A stretch of DNA of 64,000 bases, taken from Colocasia esculenta. Lineage: Eukaryota > Streptophyta > Magnoliopsida > Alismatales > Araceae. Both the position numbers and the translations under genes were made by a program. Below are positions 1 through 12,403 of the stretch, piece by piece. Where the stretch lies: contig CM024760.1 of the NCBI GenBank assembly GCA_014218235.1, positions 143,545,245 to 143,609,244 on the forward strand. Reading direction: 5' to 3'. The notes under the pieces were generated by a model. The model had not been told where the DNA came from and searched no databases. It saw only the letters and a program-made list of their open reading frames with translations. The first letter of the stretch is position 1; every line of letters starts with the position of its first letter.

Positions 1-1400
1 TTCCAGAGATCCCAGTTGACAGGTCTGCATGGTAGTGTCGACACAGGCTCAAGTAGTGTCGACACTAGATCCATTTCCCAGAAGACATGTTTGGCAGTTC
101 TGGACAGTGTGTCGACACTGCTTGAAGTAGTGTCGACACTAGTGACCCTTCCCAGAGAACCAATTCTGCCAGTTTGGGACAGTGTGTCGACACACTCTGG
201 CTAAATCTCAATTTCGTGAAATCATCTGGACACATGGCTGCTTGGGAATTAGGGGATTTGACTTAGGTTTCCGTGCCCATGCACCCCAAGGCACTTTATG
301 GACATATGGGGCTATAAATACCCATGCTCCTTGTACCCCAAAGGCAAGAGAGCCCACACACTTCCTGAAGAACCTTTGTGGCGGCTGAAAGGGGGTTTCC
401 AGATCTGTCTCCATCTCCAGAAGCTGCAAGCCATCCTTTCAAGAGGAAGGACAAGGGAATCAAGGGGAATCCCTGGAGAGAAGGTTGTTGTGCAAGGCAA
501 GGGAGCAGATCCAACTGAAGAGGCATAGAGAAGAAGGATTTCTGGCATTTCAGATGCCATCAAAGCAGAGCATCGCCAATTGAGAAGAATCTCCATCGAT
601 TTCCATCAAAGCTCCTCAATTGAAGCGTCTGCAAGTCTTCTTCATCAAGGAACATCCAAGTCACATCTATTTCATTCATTTTCTTGGAGTGTTCATCCAG
701 ATTTTCATTGTGTGATCTGTACATGTGTTCTGCACAGACCACTTAATTCTATTTGTTCGATTTTCATCTTTGTATTGAGATAGATCGGGCTAGAGGATCT
801 ATTCTCTAATTTGTGCTTGTTCTAGCAGAACTTGGATCTTTCGTGGTCCAAAGGTTTAGAGCCGTAGTGCTCCGGTTTTGAGCCGTTGTGCTCAAGTGCT
901 TGTGAGTCGTCGTACTCATAAGTGGTTTATGGAGTAGGTCGTCGTACCTATCTCCTGGGTTTTCTTTGAGTCGTCGTACTCAAAGGGTTTGGAGTCGTCG
1001 TGCTCCGGTTGTTTCTTGAGTCATCGTGCTCAAGGGTGTTTAGAGTCGTCGTGCTTCAGTGTGAGTTGTACTCAAGGTTTTGAGTAGTGTGGCCTCACTA
1101 TGTGAGGGGTGGACGTAGGAGTCACTGAAGGTGATTTCCGAACCACCTAAAAATCCTCTGTGCAGTGGTTTGAATTGTGGTTTGCCTTTGTATCTCGCTA
1201 GATGCATGCATGGGGATTTCGCTCACACTACTAATTGATTTGCTCACACACTCTAATCACACTTCATATCAGTAAATTGTTTGGGTGAATTGATCTATGA
1301 TTCGAAGTAATTTTAAATTGCTTAAGCTTCGCATAAATTGTTTTAGATCTATTCAACCCCCCCTTCTAGATCTGATCCATCCACCCATCTGATCCTAACA
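1..1400 (+). repeat. Ty1/copia (SIRE-like) 5' LTR, left part outside window
   Basis: Aligns base for base with 5940-7363, so about 440 bp of its left end lies before the window. It ends in TAACA directly before an initiator-Met primer-binding site. It contains five GTGTCGACAC-type palindromes (30-195), a TATA box (313-320, TATAAATA) and an array of mini-hairpins at about 856-1062. The two LTRs differ by scattered substitutions and short indels; one is a palindrome copy present at about 6140-6155 and missing near 195. The SIRE-like assignment is inferred from the poly-purine-rich 3' region and the zinc-knuckle gag. Confidence 0.85.
313..320 (+). promoter_or_regulatory. Putative TATA box of copia LTR
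   Basis: TATAAATA in a GGGGC...CCCATG context; the same site is conserved at 6273-6280 in the second LTR. This is the expected place for the U3/R boundary, with the hairpin array then lying in the transcribed part. Confidence 0.55.
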
Positions 1401-1402
1401 AT

Positions 1403-1414
1403 TGGTATCAGAGC
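1403..1414 (+). other. Primer-binding site (initiator-Met tRNA), copia element, first internal region
   Basis: TGGTATCAGAGC two bases after the LTR end. It is complementary to the 3' end of plant initiator-Met tRNA and marks the start of minus-strand cDNA synthesis. Confidence 0.9.
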
Positions 1415-1595
1415 AGGTTAATGTCTGTTATTGATCTGATTTGATTGCTTCTGTTTGATCTTTGTGTTAATTGCTTGAACTGTTTGCTTGATCTTTCACT
1501 GTCTCTGCAGGTTAACCACTCTAATTGTTAGATCTAATTCCTTGTTACATTGATTCACTGTGATTAGATCTAATAATCTTTTGAGTTTTGGTATA

Positions 1596-3371
1596 ATGGA
1601 AAATCTTTTTAATCTGTATGAATTTCCTGTTATAATTTCTGAGAAATCACCAATCTCACCTTCATCAAGTTTTTCAGTGGTAGCACAAAAAGAAATTCAC
1701 AAGTACATGATGGCAAAGAAGAGCCTCAATGAATCCAGAAAATCAACAATTCAGAAGGTTGTGGCTCTCACTGCACACTCTAATAGCTCAGAGCATTCTT
1801 CATCCTCTTCAAAACAAAGAAATCAAATGGGTCTACAAGGTCGGTACATCCATTCTAGACTCATCTATATATTCTAACTCTGATTCTGATGAAGATGAAG
1901 GAATGTCTCAAGCTAAATTGATTGAATTTTGTGAGAAGATACAAAATCTTAATATGAAGCTGAACACTAAAAATAAAGAATTGAAAAAAGCTTTAAAACA
2001 TTGTCAAGAAGAAAATGAGAATTTGAAAAATGAAGTTGAAAAATTAAATTCTGAGAAAGAGAATTTAGAAGATGAAGTTCAAATATGTGAAAATAAACTG
2101 AATAGATTGAAAGAAAATCATGAGCTATTGAAATCAAAAGTCATTGATCTGGAAAATAAAAAAGAAGAATTGATTGATCTTAATGAAAACTTCAAATCTA
2201 ACAATAATCAATTAAACAAACAGATTTCCAACATGGCTCATGATCATCAAATAACTCAAAGATGCAAACAACTTGTTGAAGAAAATTGTCATCTAAAAAG
2301 GAAGATTGAATGCTTGTTCCATGACAAACCATTGGATAATGATTGTAGCAATTTGAGTAATAAAATTGCTGATTAGGAAAAACAAATTGCTCAATTTGAA
2401 AATGAAAAGAACAAGATGAAAATGGTTTGGATGTCATGCTAAACAAGCTTCAAATTTCAGAAAAAGAAGTTGTTGCATTAAAAGCTGAAAAACAGAAGCT
2501 TCAACATGAATTGAAGAATACTAAATACACAAGTCTTGCTTCTGTGAAAGATAAGAAAAAATGAAAATAAAATAAAATTAACATTTGTTAAAGTTGTTGC
2601 AAACAAGAACTCTGCTAATTCTAATGAAAAACTAGTGAAAATTCTTGTTCAAAAACAGACAGAGAAAAAGAAAAATGTTGATGTCAAGAAGAATCATCTA
2701 CTTCCTCCATCAGTCCAAAAAGCTCCAAGGCAAGTTCCAAATTCACATCATGCCAAGAGCCACCAAAGGGCACCTCCTTCTCCTCATGGAAAGCCTCCTC
2801 ACATGAAAAGGAGAACCCAGCAAATGCATACATGCCAAGGTAAGTACTAGGTAAGAAATACTCTCATTTGCTTTAACTGCAATAAACCTGGTCATCTTGC
2901 CAAACATTGCTGGAGTAGAAATCAACATTTCAATAAACATGCCGAATCAGTCCAATGCTTTCATTGTCATAAAGTTGGTCACATTTCTAGGGACTGTTGG
3001 TACAGAAATGATTTTGTTGTGCATGATCAGAAATTCTAGTCTAATGCATATGCTCATACACATAGGAATAAATATCATGTTCATACTGAAAATGTTCAGA
3101 AATTCTATGTGTATAGGCATAGAAATGTTGCACAAAATCATTCTGTTTCTGCTTATATTAAAAACCAAAAATTAGAAAACTTCATGAAAACATAGATGCA
3201 TTGAGCAAGACAAAAAGGAAAATTGGAACTAATTCTGCTCATAATTCAAACAATGAAAGAAATGCATATATACAAAAATTAAAAGCATTTTGGATTCAAA
3301 AATCTTTGTTGCACTCTAACATTGATTTCATTACAGGACCCAAGCAAGTGTGGGTCCCAAAACCAGCTTGA
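1596..3371 (+). pseudogene. Degenerate copia gag, coiled coil plus two zinc knuckles (first copy)
   Basis: Gag is the nucleocapsid/capsid protein that packages retrotransposon RNA. The likely start is the ATG at 1596 (MENLFNLYEF). A frameshift near 1850 moves the frame to the one read from about 1860 to 2376. That stretch is a long Lys/Glu/Asn-rich coiled coil with heptads of Leu/Ile and ends at a TAG near 2374 that is TGG in the second copy. Downstream, in other frames, two CX2CX4HX4C knuckles remain at about 2870-2915 (CNKPGHLAKHC) and 2955-3000 (CHKVGHISRDC). At about 3340-3370 comes a KQVWVPK-like motif that in SIRE-type elements lies near the gag-pol junction. No protease, integrase, RT or RNase H follows. 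Confidence 0.75.
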
Positions 3372-5496
3372 TCAGCAAGCTGAGGAGTCTTGCAGCCATA
3401 CATTGTAAATAAATTCAAGATATTGGTTGTGCAAGGCCAGAAATGATTGGAGAACACAGGTAAAATTTTTGAAAAGTAATTGAAGTCCTTTCAGGTGAAA
3501 CTTCTTTATCATTTCAAATTTGAATTGCCTGAATTGAAATGAATGTTTAATTTTTATCTGAAAAATGAGAAATATGTTTCAATGGTACTCCCAACAATGA
3601 ACTTTGTGTCATTACAATTGGAATCATGTTTGTGTTATCATGCTTGCATAACTGTGCCCATGATTCTGTGTGCATATCAACTGCTTTGACTTTTTTGGTA
3701 TATCAAATGATGACATGTGGAAAAATAAGTTACGCTTGTTTGGAAGCTATCATTATGCGTGAGTAAAATACTCCGCCAAGTACCAGAAGTCATGTTATGC
3801 TTAAAGCTAACTGTGTGCATAATCATGTGTGAATTGCTTGTTAGCTTTTTCATTCCATGCACATATTAAGGGGGAGTAAATTTGAAAAAGTGCAAAAATG
3901 TTCTTGAAAATGCAATGAATTTCATGCATATCTTACAGGGGAATAAGTCAAAAGAATCTTTGAGTGAAATACTGGAGAAATATTATTTCATATCTGACTT
4001 ACCATCAACTCCCATTCAGTTTATTGACAAATGTTCTTGCAAATGAATTCCTCACTCTCACATTGCATTCACATTCTTGGTATATCAAATAGTGAATTGA
4101 AGAAAGACAAGTCAGGCTTGTCTAGACTCCTTCACTATGCGTGAGTATATGTCTCCGCCAAGTATCAAGAGCCTCATATGCAATTGTTGAGGGGGAGTTT
4201 CTATTTTTCAATAAAACATTCATGTTCATTCTACTTTCACTTCATTCCATTCCTATTCCTCCTATAATCTTCATGTTCACCTTGTGAGGGGGAGTTACAT
4301 GAAAGGGGGAAGTCATTGTTGCATTCCTTGATCTTACTTGTCTATTTTGAACCCCAAAATCATCAAAATTTTTGAGTCCTTGTGCTATTTTATTATGAGA
4401 GAATTAAAACATTGAAACTAAACTCATTGTGCATTTAGTTTAATTTCAAAGATTCAGTATCATTTCAAGGTTAAGTAATCTTAATACTGAATGTTTTTAA
4501 AATGATTTGCAAAACACTTGTAGGCACATGAGTGGCTTTTCTATTCAACTTGTGCATGTTTAAGCTTCATTTTTACCACATGTTAAGAATAATTTCTCTA
4601 AATTCGTAGTCATGTCTTTTCTGATCAAAGCAAACATATTCCTGCAAAACGTCAAAATAAAATGATCAACAATCTGGAAAGATACAAACAGAACAATGCA
4701 AATTCTTGAACCACTGAGTAACCGGGCCATTTCACTTAAAAAGTGATTTGTTTCGCGTCAAAAAGTGGAAATAAAAGTTTTCAACTCTGTATAAGATAAT
4801 GAAAGTTAAACCACTGAGTAATCAGGAGGTCTTGCATCTGATCAATGTGATCTCTTGCACTGAAAAGTGAGATTTAACTAATTTATTCTTGTATTCTTTC
4901 CAGCTCAAAATGAAAACAAATCAAGACAGGATAGAAAAGCTTAAGACCTTAATAAAGTTCATGTTTTCTGAGTTTAGACCTATTATTCTACATTGTATTA
5001 AACTTAAAGCTCCTAACATCCTTGTTAAATACTTCTGCTCACTCATTTAGGTCACTTTACTTCACATTTGCATCATTATTTTAACTGTATTCAGATCATT
5101 AAATCTTGCAATACCTTGTGTTGAGTGTGTCTTTGTGATTAAACTTTGTGGCACAATACCAAAAACACAATAATTTCTCTCATATGTCAATATCACTTTG
5201 TCTCATTTATTTTGATCATTCCTGACCATTCCTTACTCCATTTCATTTCTTGGTCTCCAACCATCATTGTTTCTCTCTCTTATCTATCTTTTTGATGCTG
5301 TCAAAAAGGGGGAGAAAGGTCTCTAAGGGGAGAAAGTCTTTAAAGGGGGAAAAAGGTATCTAGGGGGAGAAAGGTCTCTAGGTCTAGGGGGAGAAAGTTC
5401 AAAGGAGAAAGTTCAAAGGGTACATATGGTCAAGGGGAGTTGTTGCAGTCAAGGGAGATAGTGCATATGTTTTGTCATCATCAAAAAGGGGGAGAT
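3372..5496 (+). other. Non-coding 3' internal region of copia element with polypurine runs
   Basis: About 2.1 kb with no credible coding frame. It lies where pol would be and is probably the leftover of a deletion that removed pol. It carries many GGGGGAG-type purine runs (about 3869, 4190, 4285, 4300) and a cluster of GGGGAGAAAG(T/G)-like units at 5306-5410. The last run, AAAAAGGGGGAGA at 5484-5495, sits immediately before the second LTR and is the likely functional polypurine tract. Confidence 0.65.
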
Positions 5497-5569
5497 TGTT
5501 GGGTTGAGTGTGTATTGGAATTTCCTAAAGTTGTACTTTAATGATTACCAATGAACATCACTCATACTT

Positions 5570-5680
5570 TGATTTTGATGATGACATATTGTGATTTTAA
5601 TGATGACATATTGTGATTTTAATGATGACATATTGTGATTTTAATGATGACATATTGTGATTTTGATGATGATATGTTGA
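5570..5680 (+). repeat. 22-bp minisatellite in copia LTR
   Basis: About five tandem copies of GTGATTTTAATGATGACATATT with A/G variants (TTTTGATGATGA in the outer copies). Confidence 0.85.
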
Positions 5681-5819
5681 ACATGTTGTACTTTCTATAC
5701 ATATCACAATAATGCTTAAACAACATGTTTTAGATGTTTAATATCTCATATTTTAATCATAATATCTTGTACTAATGATTTATGTGTTAATTTTGCAGGT
5801 GAATACAGATTTTGTCTTG

Positions 5820-6160
5820 GTAGTGTCGACACACCCCTTATTGGTGTCGACACAGTGTTTCAAACACTAAGGCAAAATGATGAAGAAAAGGTCAAGTGGT
5901 GTCGACACAGGATCAAGTAGTGTCGACACTAGTCCCAGATTCCAGAGATCCCAGTTGACAGGTCTGCATGGTAGTGTCGACACAGGCTCAAGTAGTGTCG
6001 ACACTAGATCCAGTTCCCAGAAGACCTGTTTGGCAGTTCTGGACAGTGTGTCGACACTGCTTGAAGTAGTGTCGACACTAGTGACCCTTCCCAGAGAACC
6101 AATTCTGCCAGTTTGGGACAGTGTGTCGACACACTCTGAAGTAGTGTCGACACACTCCGG
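5820..6160 (+). repeat. Array of GTGTCGACAC palindromes in copia LTR U3
   Basis: Ten copies of a palindrome with core TGTCGACA, flanks alternating AGT...ACT, GGT...ACA and TGTGT...ACACA, spaced about 20-45 bp. It lies just upstream of the putative TATA box, the position of LTR enhancers. Five copies remain in the partial LTR at 30-195. Confidence 0.85.
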
Positions 6161-6814
6161 CTAAATCTCAATTTCGTGAAATCATCTGGACACGTGGCTG
6201 CTTGGGAATTAGGGGATTTGACCTAGGTTTCCGTGCCCATGCACCCCAAGGCACTTTATGGACATATGGGGCTATAAATACCCATGCTCCTTGTACCCCA
6301 AAGGCAAGAGAGCCCACACACTTCCTGAAGAACCTTTGTGGCGGCTGAAAGGGGGTTTCCAGATCTGTCTCCATCTCCAGAAGCTGCAAGCCATCCTTTC
6401 AAGAGGAAGGACAAGGGAATCAAGGGGAATCCCTGGAGAGAAGGTTGTTGTGCAAGGCAAGGGAGCAGATCCAACTGAAGAGGCGCAGGAGAAGAAGGAT
6501 TTCTGGTATTTCAGATGCCATCAAAGCAGAGCATCGCCAATTGAGAAGAATCTCCATCGATTTCCATCAAGGCTCCTCAATTGAAGCGTCTGTAAGTCTT
6601 CTTCATCAAGGAACATCCAAGTCACATCTATTTCATTCATTTTCTTGGAGTGTTCATCCAGATTTTCATTGTGTGATCTGTGCATGTGTTCTGCACAGAC
6701 CACTTAATTCTATTTGTTCGATTTTCATCTTTGTATTGAGATAGATCAGGCTAGAGGATCTATTCTCTAATTGTGCTTGTTCTAGCAGAACTTGGATCTT
6801 TCGTGGTCCAAAGG

Positions 6815-7020
6815 TTTGGAGCCGTAGTGCTCCGGTTTTGAGCCGTTGTGCTCAAGTGCTTGTGAGTCATCGTACTCATAAGTGGTTTGTGGAGTAGGTC
6901 GTCGTACCTATCTCTTGGGTTTTCTTTGAGTCATCGTACTCAAAGGGTTTGGAGTCGTGGTGCTCCGGTTGTTTCTTGAGTCATCGTGCTCAAGGGTGTT
7001 TGGAGTCGTCGTACTCCAGT
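6815..7020 (+). repeat. Array of eight mini-hairpins with changing stems and constant loop (copia LTR)
   Basis: Successive units read GGAG-loop-CTCC, TTGAG-CTCAA, TGAG-CTCA, TAGGT-ACCTA, TTTGAG-CTCAAA, GGAG-CTCC, TTGAG-CTCAA and TGGAG-CTCCA around a loop of the type TCGTCGTA/G. The copy in the first LTR is at 856-1062. It is downstream of the TATA box and so probably in transcribed R/U5. Confidence 0.8.
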
Positions 7021-7365
7021 GTGAGTTGTACTCAAAGTTTTCAGTAGTGTGGCCTCACTGTGTGAGGGGTGGACGTAGGAGTCATTGGAGGTGATTTCTG
7101 AACCACCTAAAAATCCTCTGTGCAGTGGTTTGAATTGTGGTTTGCCTTTGTATCTCGCTAGATGCATACATAGGGACTTCGCTCACACTACTAATTGATT
7201 TGCTCACACACTCTAATCACACTTCATATCAGTAAATTGTTTGGGTGAATTGATCTCTAATTCGAAGTAATTTTAAATTGCTTAAGCTTCCGCATAAATT
7301 GTTTTAGATCTATTCAACCCCCCCCCTTCTAGATCTGATCCATCCACCCATCCGATCCTAACAAT

Positions 7366-7377
7366 TGGTATCAGAGC
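7366..7377 (+). other. Primer-binding site of second copia internal region
   Basis: TGGTATCAGAGC two bases after the shared LTR. It shows that a second internal domain starts here and that this is not simply a 3' end. Confidence 0.9.
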
Positions 7378-7558
7378 AGGTTAATGTCTATTATTGATCT
7401 GATTTGATTGCTTCTGTTTGATCTCTGTGTTAATTGCTTGAACTGTTTGCTTGATCTTTCACTGTCTCTGCAGGTTAACCACTCTAATTGTTAGATCTAA
7501 TTCCTTGTTACATTGATTCACTGTGATTAGATCTAATAATCTTTTGAGTTTTGGTATA

Positions 7559-8753
7559 ATGGAAAATCTCTTTAATCTGCATGAATTTCCTATTATAATT
7601 TCTGAGAAATCACCAATCTCACCTTCATCAAGTTTTTCAGTAGAAGCACAAAAAGAAATTCACAAGTACATGATGGCAAAGAAGAGCCTCAATGAATCCA
7701 GAAAATCAACAATTCAGAAGGTTGTGGCTCGCACTGCACACTCTAATAGCTCAGAGCATTCTTCATCCTCTTCAAAACACAAGAAATCAAATGGGTCTAC
7801 AAGGTCAGGTACATCATTCTAGACTCATCTATATATTCTAACTCTGATTCTGATGAAGATGAAGGAATGTCTCAGGCTAAATTGATTGAATTTTGTGAGA
7901 AGATACAAAATCTTAATGTAAAGCTGAACACTAAAAATAAAGAATTGAAAAAGGCTTTAAAACATTGTCAAGAAGAAAATGAGAATTTGAAAAATGAAGT
8001 TGAAAAATTAAATTCTGAGAAAGAGAATTTGGAAGATGAAGTTCAAATCTGTGAAAATAAACTGAATGGATTGAAAGAAAACCATGAGCTATTGAAATCA
8101 AAAGTCATTGATCTGGAAAATGAAAAAGAAGAATTGATTAATCTTAATGAAAACTTCAAATCTAACAATGATCAATTAAACAAACAGATTTCCAACATGG
8201 CTCATGATCATCAAATAACTCAAAGATGCAAACAACTTGTTGAAGAAAATTGTCATCTAAAAAGGAAGATTGAATGCTTGTTCCATGACAAACCATTGGA
8301 TAATGATTGTAGCAATTTGAGTAATAAAATTGCTGATTGGAAAAACAAATTGCTCAATTTGAAAATGAAAAGAACAAGATGAAAAATGGTTTGGATGTCA
8401 TGTTAAACAAGCTTCAAATTTCAGAAAAAGAAGTTGTTGCATTAAAAGCTGAAAAACAGAAGCTTCAACATGAATTGAAGAATACTAAATACACAAGTCT
8501 TTCTTTTGTGAAAGATAAGAAAAATAAAATAAAACAAAATTAACATTTGTTAAAGCTACTGCAAACAAGAACTCTGCTAATTCTAATGAAAAACTAGTGA
8601 AAGTTCTTGTTCAAAAACAGACAGAGAAAAAGAAAAATGCTGATGTCAAGAAGAATCATCTACTTCCTCCATCAGTCCAAAAAGCTCCAAGGCAAGTTCC
8701 AAATTCACATCATGCCAAGAGCTACCAAAAGGCACCTCCTTCTCCTCATGGAA
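7559..8753 (+). pseudogene. Degenerate copia gag, second copy, truncated
   Basis: Near-identical to 1596-2795. It starts at the ATG at 7559, reads MENLFNLHEF, and reaches a stop near 7820 after the same Ser-rich stretch where the first copy also loses frame. The coiled-coil part is open from about 7867 to 8382. A further shift near 8385 continues in the frame of 8337-8543. Homology to the first copy stops abruptly at about 8753, before the zinc knuckles, where sequence of another element begins. Because the frame is lost at the same place in both copies, the defect predates the tandem arrangement or is normal for this non-autonomous family. Confidence 0.75.
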
Positions 8754-9706
8754 GTCTATCGTCAGCAAGACCCGACAGAGGACGCAGTTGCCGACAGCAA
8801 CACAAGAATAGCTTGAGAACCGACCACAAGTCTCAGGGGAATGGCCTCACGCTATTAGCATCAGCTAGCACCGGTCACCAGCCCAACCAAGATGCCACGC
8901 GAGCGACAAGAATCGGAGCAACATCACGCTCGCGGAGGATCCGCAACACACGGAACGACGTCCACTGACACCACTAGGTCTCAACCAGACCTTCCTCGCG
9001 GTCCAACAGGGACAGCAAATGCACGCGGAGGAACCTCAACATGCGAAAACGGCATCCACTATCACCACTAGGTCTCAGCCAGACCTTCCTCATGGTCCCA
9101 CAAGGACACCAACGCATGCGGAGCCACAAAAACTTGGAGTTACACACTCCACAATGTGACACACTGTGACGAAAACACGGAAGACGTCTGAGGTTAAGCC
9201 AAAAGCCGAGCACCTCACAACGCCATCAAACCATGTGGTCGAGTACTAGAAAGCCAACAGGCCTCACTGTCACCAGACGAACCGACAGGAGACTCCGCCA
9301 TCGGCTTCCAGACTCACCAACGCCACACACAATGGAGAACCAACGAAGAGTTGGCAGCACACCCGCCACACGCACACAGGGCTTAGCGCGGGTACCAACA
9401 TGCCAACCGCCAGAAAGGCACACAACCACACGGGAACCGAACAACCGTAGAGGTCGAGAACAACACACCGACCTCAGAGGGACCCAAACCTAAGCAGGGT
9501 ACCACAACCGAACACACTAGCTCCAAAAGTGAGAGGGGAAACCTGGACACAGGTCACGACCAAAGCCTGGCGTACCACCGATAGGGCTACTAGACAAGGC
9601 AAAGCAGCCACCCCACAGCGGTAACGGTACAACCATAAGACTCATGCTATCACACGTGTCCTAGAGGCGAAAAGCTCAACGCCTCCAACATTGAGCAAAG
9701 TCGTGA
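8754..9706 (-). other. Internal domain of minus-strand LARD-type retroelement, left part
   Basis: T-poor, A/C-rich on the plus strand, unlike the copia sequence before it. It continues after the hAT insertion at 20034-21946 with the same composition. On the minus strand it leads from the primer-binding site at 21947-21958. No gag or pol motif was found on either strand; open frames here follow from base composition. The left boundary (about 8753) is a junction with copia gag and not an LTR, so the element's far end is missing. Confidence 0.5.
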
Positions 9707-9954
9707 AACGACACCATAGTTGTCAAGGCGGACGCCTAGGCGCCGCTTAAGCGCCAAGACGCTTCCTTAGCCGCCTTAAAACACCTCGCCTTTCTAAGAG
9801 TAGAAAAGGCGCTCCAAGGCGCCGCTAAGGCGGCCAAGGCAACTCCAGGGGCGTCTGGGCGCGCCTAGACCCTTTAGGGGTCCGCAATATCCCACTTAGA
9901 CAGCAGATTCGAGTCGGTTTTCAGGGCTGAGTCCAGCCCGATTCTAGGAAACAT

Positions 9955-10380
9955 CTTATTTACCTGAATATCATTTAAGTAAATGCTATAATACATTTAC
10001 TTAAGATATTACATGTAAATAAGGAAATACCCCCCATTTGAATCCAATAAAAATATCAAAAAAATCATATCTCTTACAAAAAAAAGTCAACTCTCACATC
10101 GAAGAAGAAAATCACGATTTTGATGATTTTAGCGAAATGCTAACTTTCTAATCTCTCATAATTTGACCTATCTAAAAATTTGATAATTCAAATAAACCAT
10201 ATGGAACACTAAAAATTCAAAGTCCGATAAAAAAAGTCAAACGTGCATATGACTTCTCCAAGGGAGCCACTCTCCTATTGACAGCACTTAGTCTGTTTGA
10301 GATCTCTCAGGATTTGGTTAAACTTAAACTATCATCACCCAAACACATGAGACTTGTCATTTTCTAGTTTCTTTTCAATT
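9955..10380 (+). repeat. Shared AT-rich core module, copy 1
   Basis: Begins CTTATTTACCTGAATATC and holds its own inverted repeat (CATTTAAGTAAATG ... GTAAATAAGG). It is homologous to 14542-14865, 31007-31425, the inverted arm 31445-31848, and 40535-40940. Confidence 0.8.
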
Positions 10381-12403
10381 TTTAGACATATTGTGGGATT
10401 ATGTAATGGACTCATTTAGTTTTTACTTGTTTTAAGTGTGTTAAGATATTGCACTTCTTATTTTTATTTAACATATTTACATGTATGTGTATTCACTGGT
10501 TTGTTTTAAAAGTTGAAAATTAGTTTTCTGATGATAGAATGATATTTGCACTTCTTGTTCTTATTTTGTAACACTCCGAATTTTTTATTTAGTTGAGAAA
10601 CTTGAAAAATAAGGTTCTTAGACTTAACCATTATTCTTAGGTTGAATTAATTGATATTTGTAAATGTTTAGCATTAATGAACGTTTCCCCAGTGTCGTAC
10701 TCGGACGTGCTCGCTCCCACAGGGCGACACTGAAAAACTGTAACGAAAATAAAATCTGAGAATACCATAATTTTCAGAAAAATGTGGAGATATCAAAAAT
10801 ATAAATATCCGAATTTTTCGACATACGGATTTCGGGAATAAGTCAACGCGACCATTTTTCGGGTGATTTTTCACCTACTGTAAAATAAATTATAAAAATT
10901 AAACTAAAATCACCATAATTTGTAAAACAATTGCATTAGCCTATGACTGAAGTTTCAATACAAATGGACATCATTTGAACATATTTACACAAGGATCTTT
11001 GGGCCAGCTGAATTATGGACTATTTACGGTAAGGATTATCTAAGAATTAAGCATGCCCACGTGTTGGGGGCTGGGTGAGCCACCTTACTAAGGGGGAGGC
11101 TTACACGATTATCTCATAGGTGTAACCATGATAATGGTTGCATGAACCAGGTGGCTTTGGTATGGTTAAGGGGTTTAAACCTTGACACATGCATGGCCGA
11201 CGTGCCAAGCATGCGTGAAGGTTGGGAGCTTATATAAGCTTCCCTTCACCCATCGTGTGGGATTTCCCTTCTTGCTCCTATCTCTTTCCTGCTCTTGCTG
11301 CTCCTGTGGAATCATAGCTGCACTTGTGCTCCTGTAGGAGTTGAGTTGCTCCAACCAAAGCTACCACTGCTACTTTACCTTTCGCACACACCTTTCCAGC
11401 ATCTGTACCTACACGCCCTTCTTGTTCTTCCTGCTGCTGCTTTTGTTGTTGAGGGAGCTGCTACTACTGAAGCTACTGCCTTCACTGATTGTACCTTAGA
11501 AGCTACAAATTGTAGCTATTCGTGGACAGCAACGACTGCACCCTAGTGTCATCTTTTTCTTGTTGGCTGTGAACTCTTCGAAGGGAAGGATCATCTTATT
11601 CTAGCTAGGTAGGATTCGATTCTCTTTCTTTCTTCTCTAACTCATGTTCTTGAACATTCTTTAGAACCTACTGTTTGGATGTTCAAGTTTATGTTCTAAT
11701 GTCATGAGTACCTCTAGCACTATTTGTGTATCTTGTATTGTTGTAGAAGCTACTCTTCGAGATTCATATGATCCCTATTTGAAAAGGATCTTCTTCCAGT
11801 ATCACGTTGTAGTAGATTCCTAGCTATTCAGGTGTAGGATTCATCTCCCTCTGGTTCAGATCTGTCTTCCACACATGATAAGAATTTCTGGATGATTAAA
11901 CTAGTGGCTATACCTGTAGTTCTTCTATTTTTCTTCCAGTCATGATAGAAATACTCTTGTTGGAAGAGGAACAACTTTGTTCCAATTTAGAAACTAACTC
12001 CTATCCTCTTCTTCCACCCTTGATTCTTGTACATGCTATAGAGTTTTGTAGAAGTCTCAATCATCTTTAGAATAGTATGAAGACTTCGGTTTAGATGATT
12101 GATACTTCAAGTCTTGATTTAGATTCATGAAACACTTTGTGGTTTAGTGTCCATCATGTAGGAATCTTCCATTAAACCATTGCTATCAAGGCTATACTTT
12201 CAGTACTACACTATGTTAGTTTCTAGCTAGCCAAGTTTGAATTATAAGTCTCTTGTTTCATCTCGATTGTTTAGCTTATAAACCACTGTGAGAACTCCAA
12301 TTAGACTCTTCTATTTGATATAAAACATGCATTGGTTTATAAGTTCTATAATTAGGGTGTTTAGGATGGATTTAAAGTCATTTCTGGAAGTTCTACTGCT
12401 ACC

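Larger units (their letters stand above)
5497..7363 (+). repeat. Complete copia LTR shared by two tandem internal regions
   Basis: Runs from TGTTGGGTTGAG to GATCCTAACA (TG...CA), 1867 bp. It is preceded by a polypurine tract and also followed by a primer-binding site and a second gag. It therefore acts as 3' LTR of one unit and 5' LTR of the next. Inside are a 22-bp minisatellite (5570-5680), ten GTGTCGACAC-like palindromes (about 5820-6160), a TATA box (6273-6280) and the hairpin array (6815-7020). Confidence 0.9.

Noticed and set aside
5820..6160. CRISPR-like array or protein repeat (VST/VDT) from the regularly spaced GTGTCGACAC
   Set aside because: Spacers are themselves related, it is a plant LTR, and the peptide pattern merely follows the palindrome in frame.
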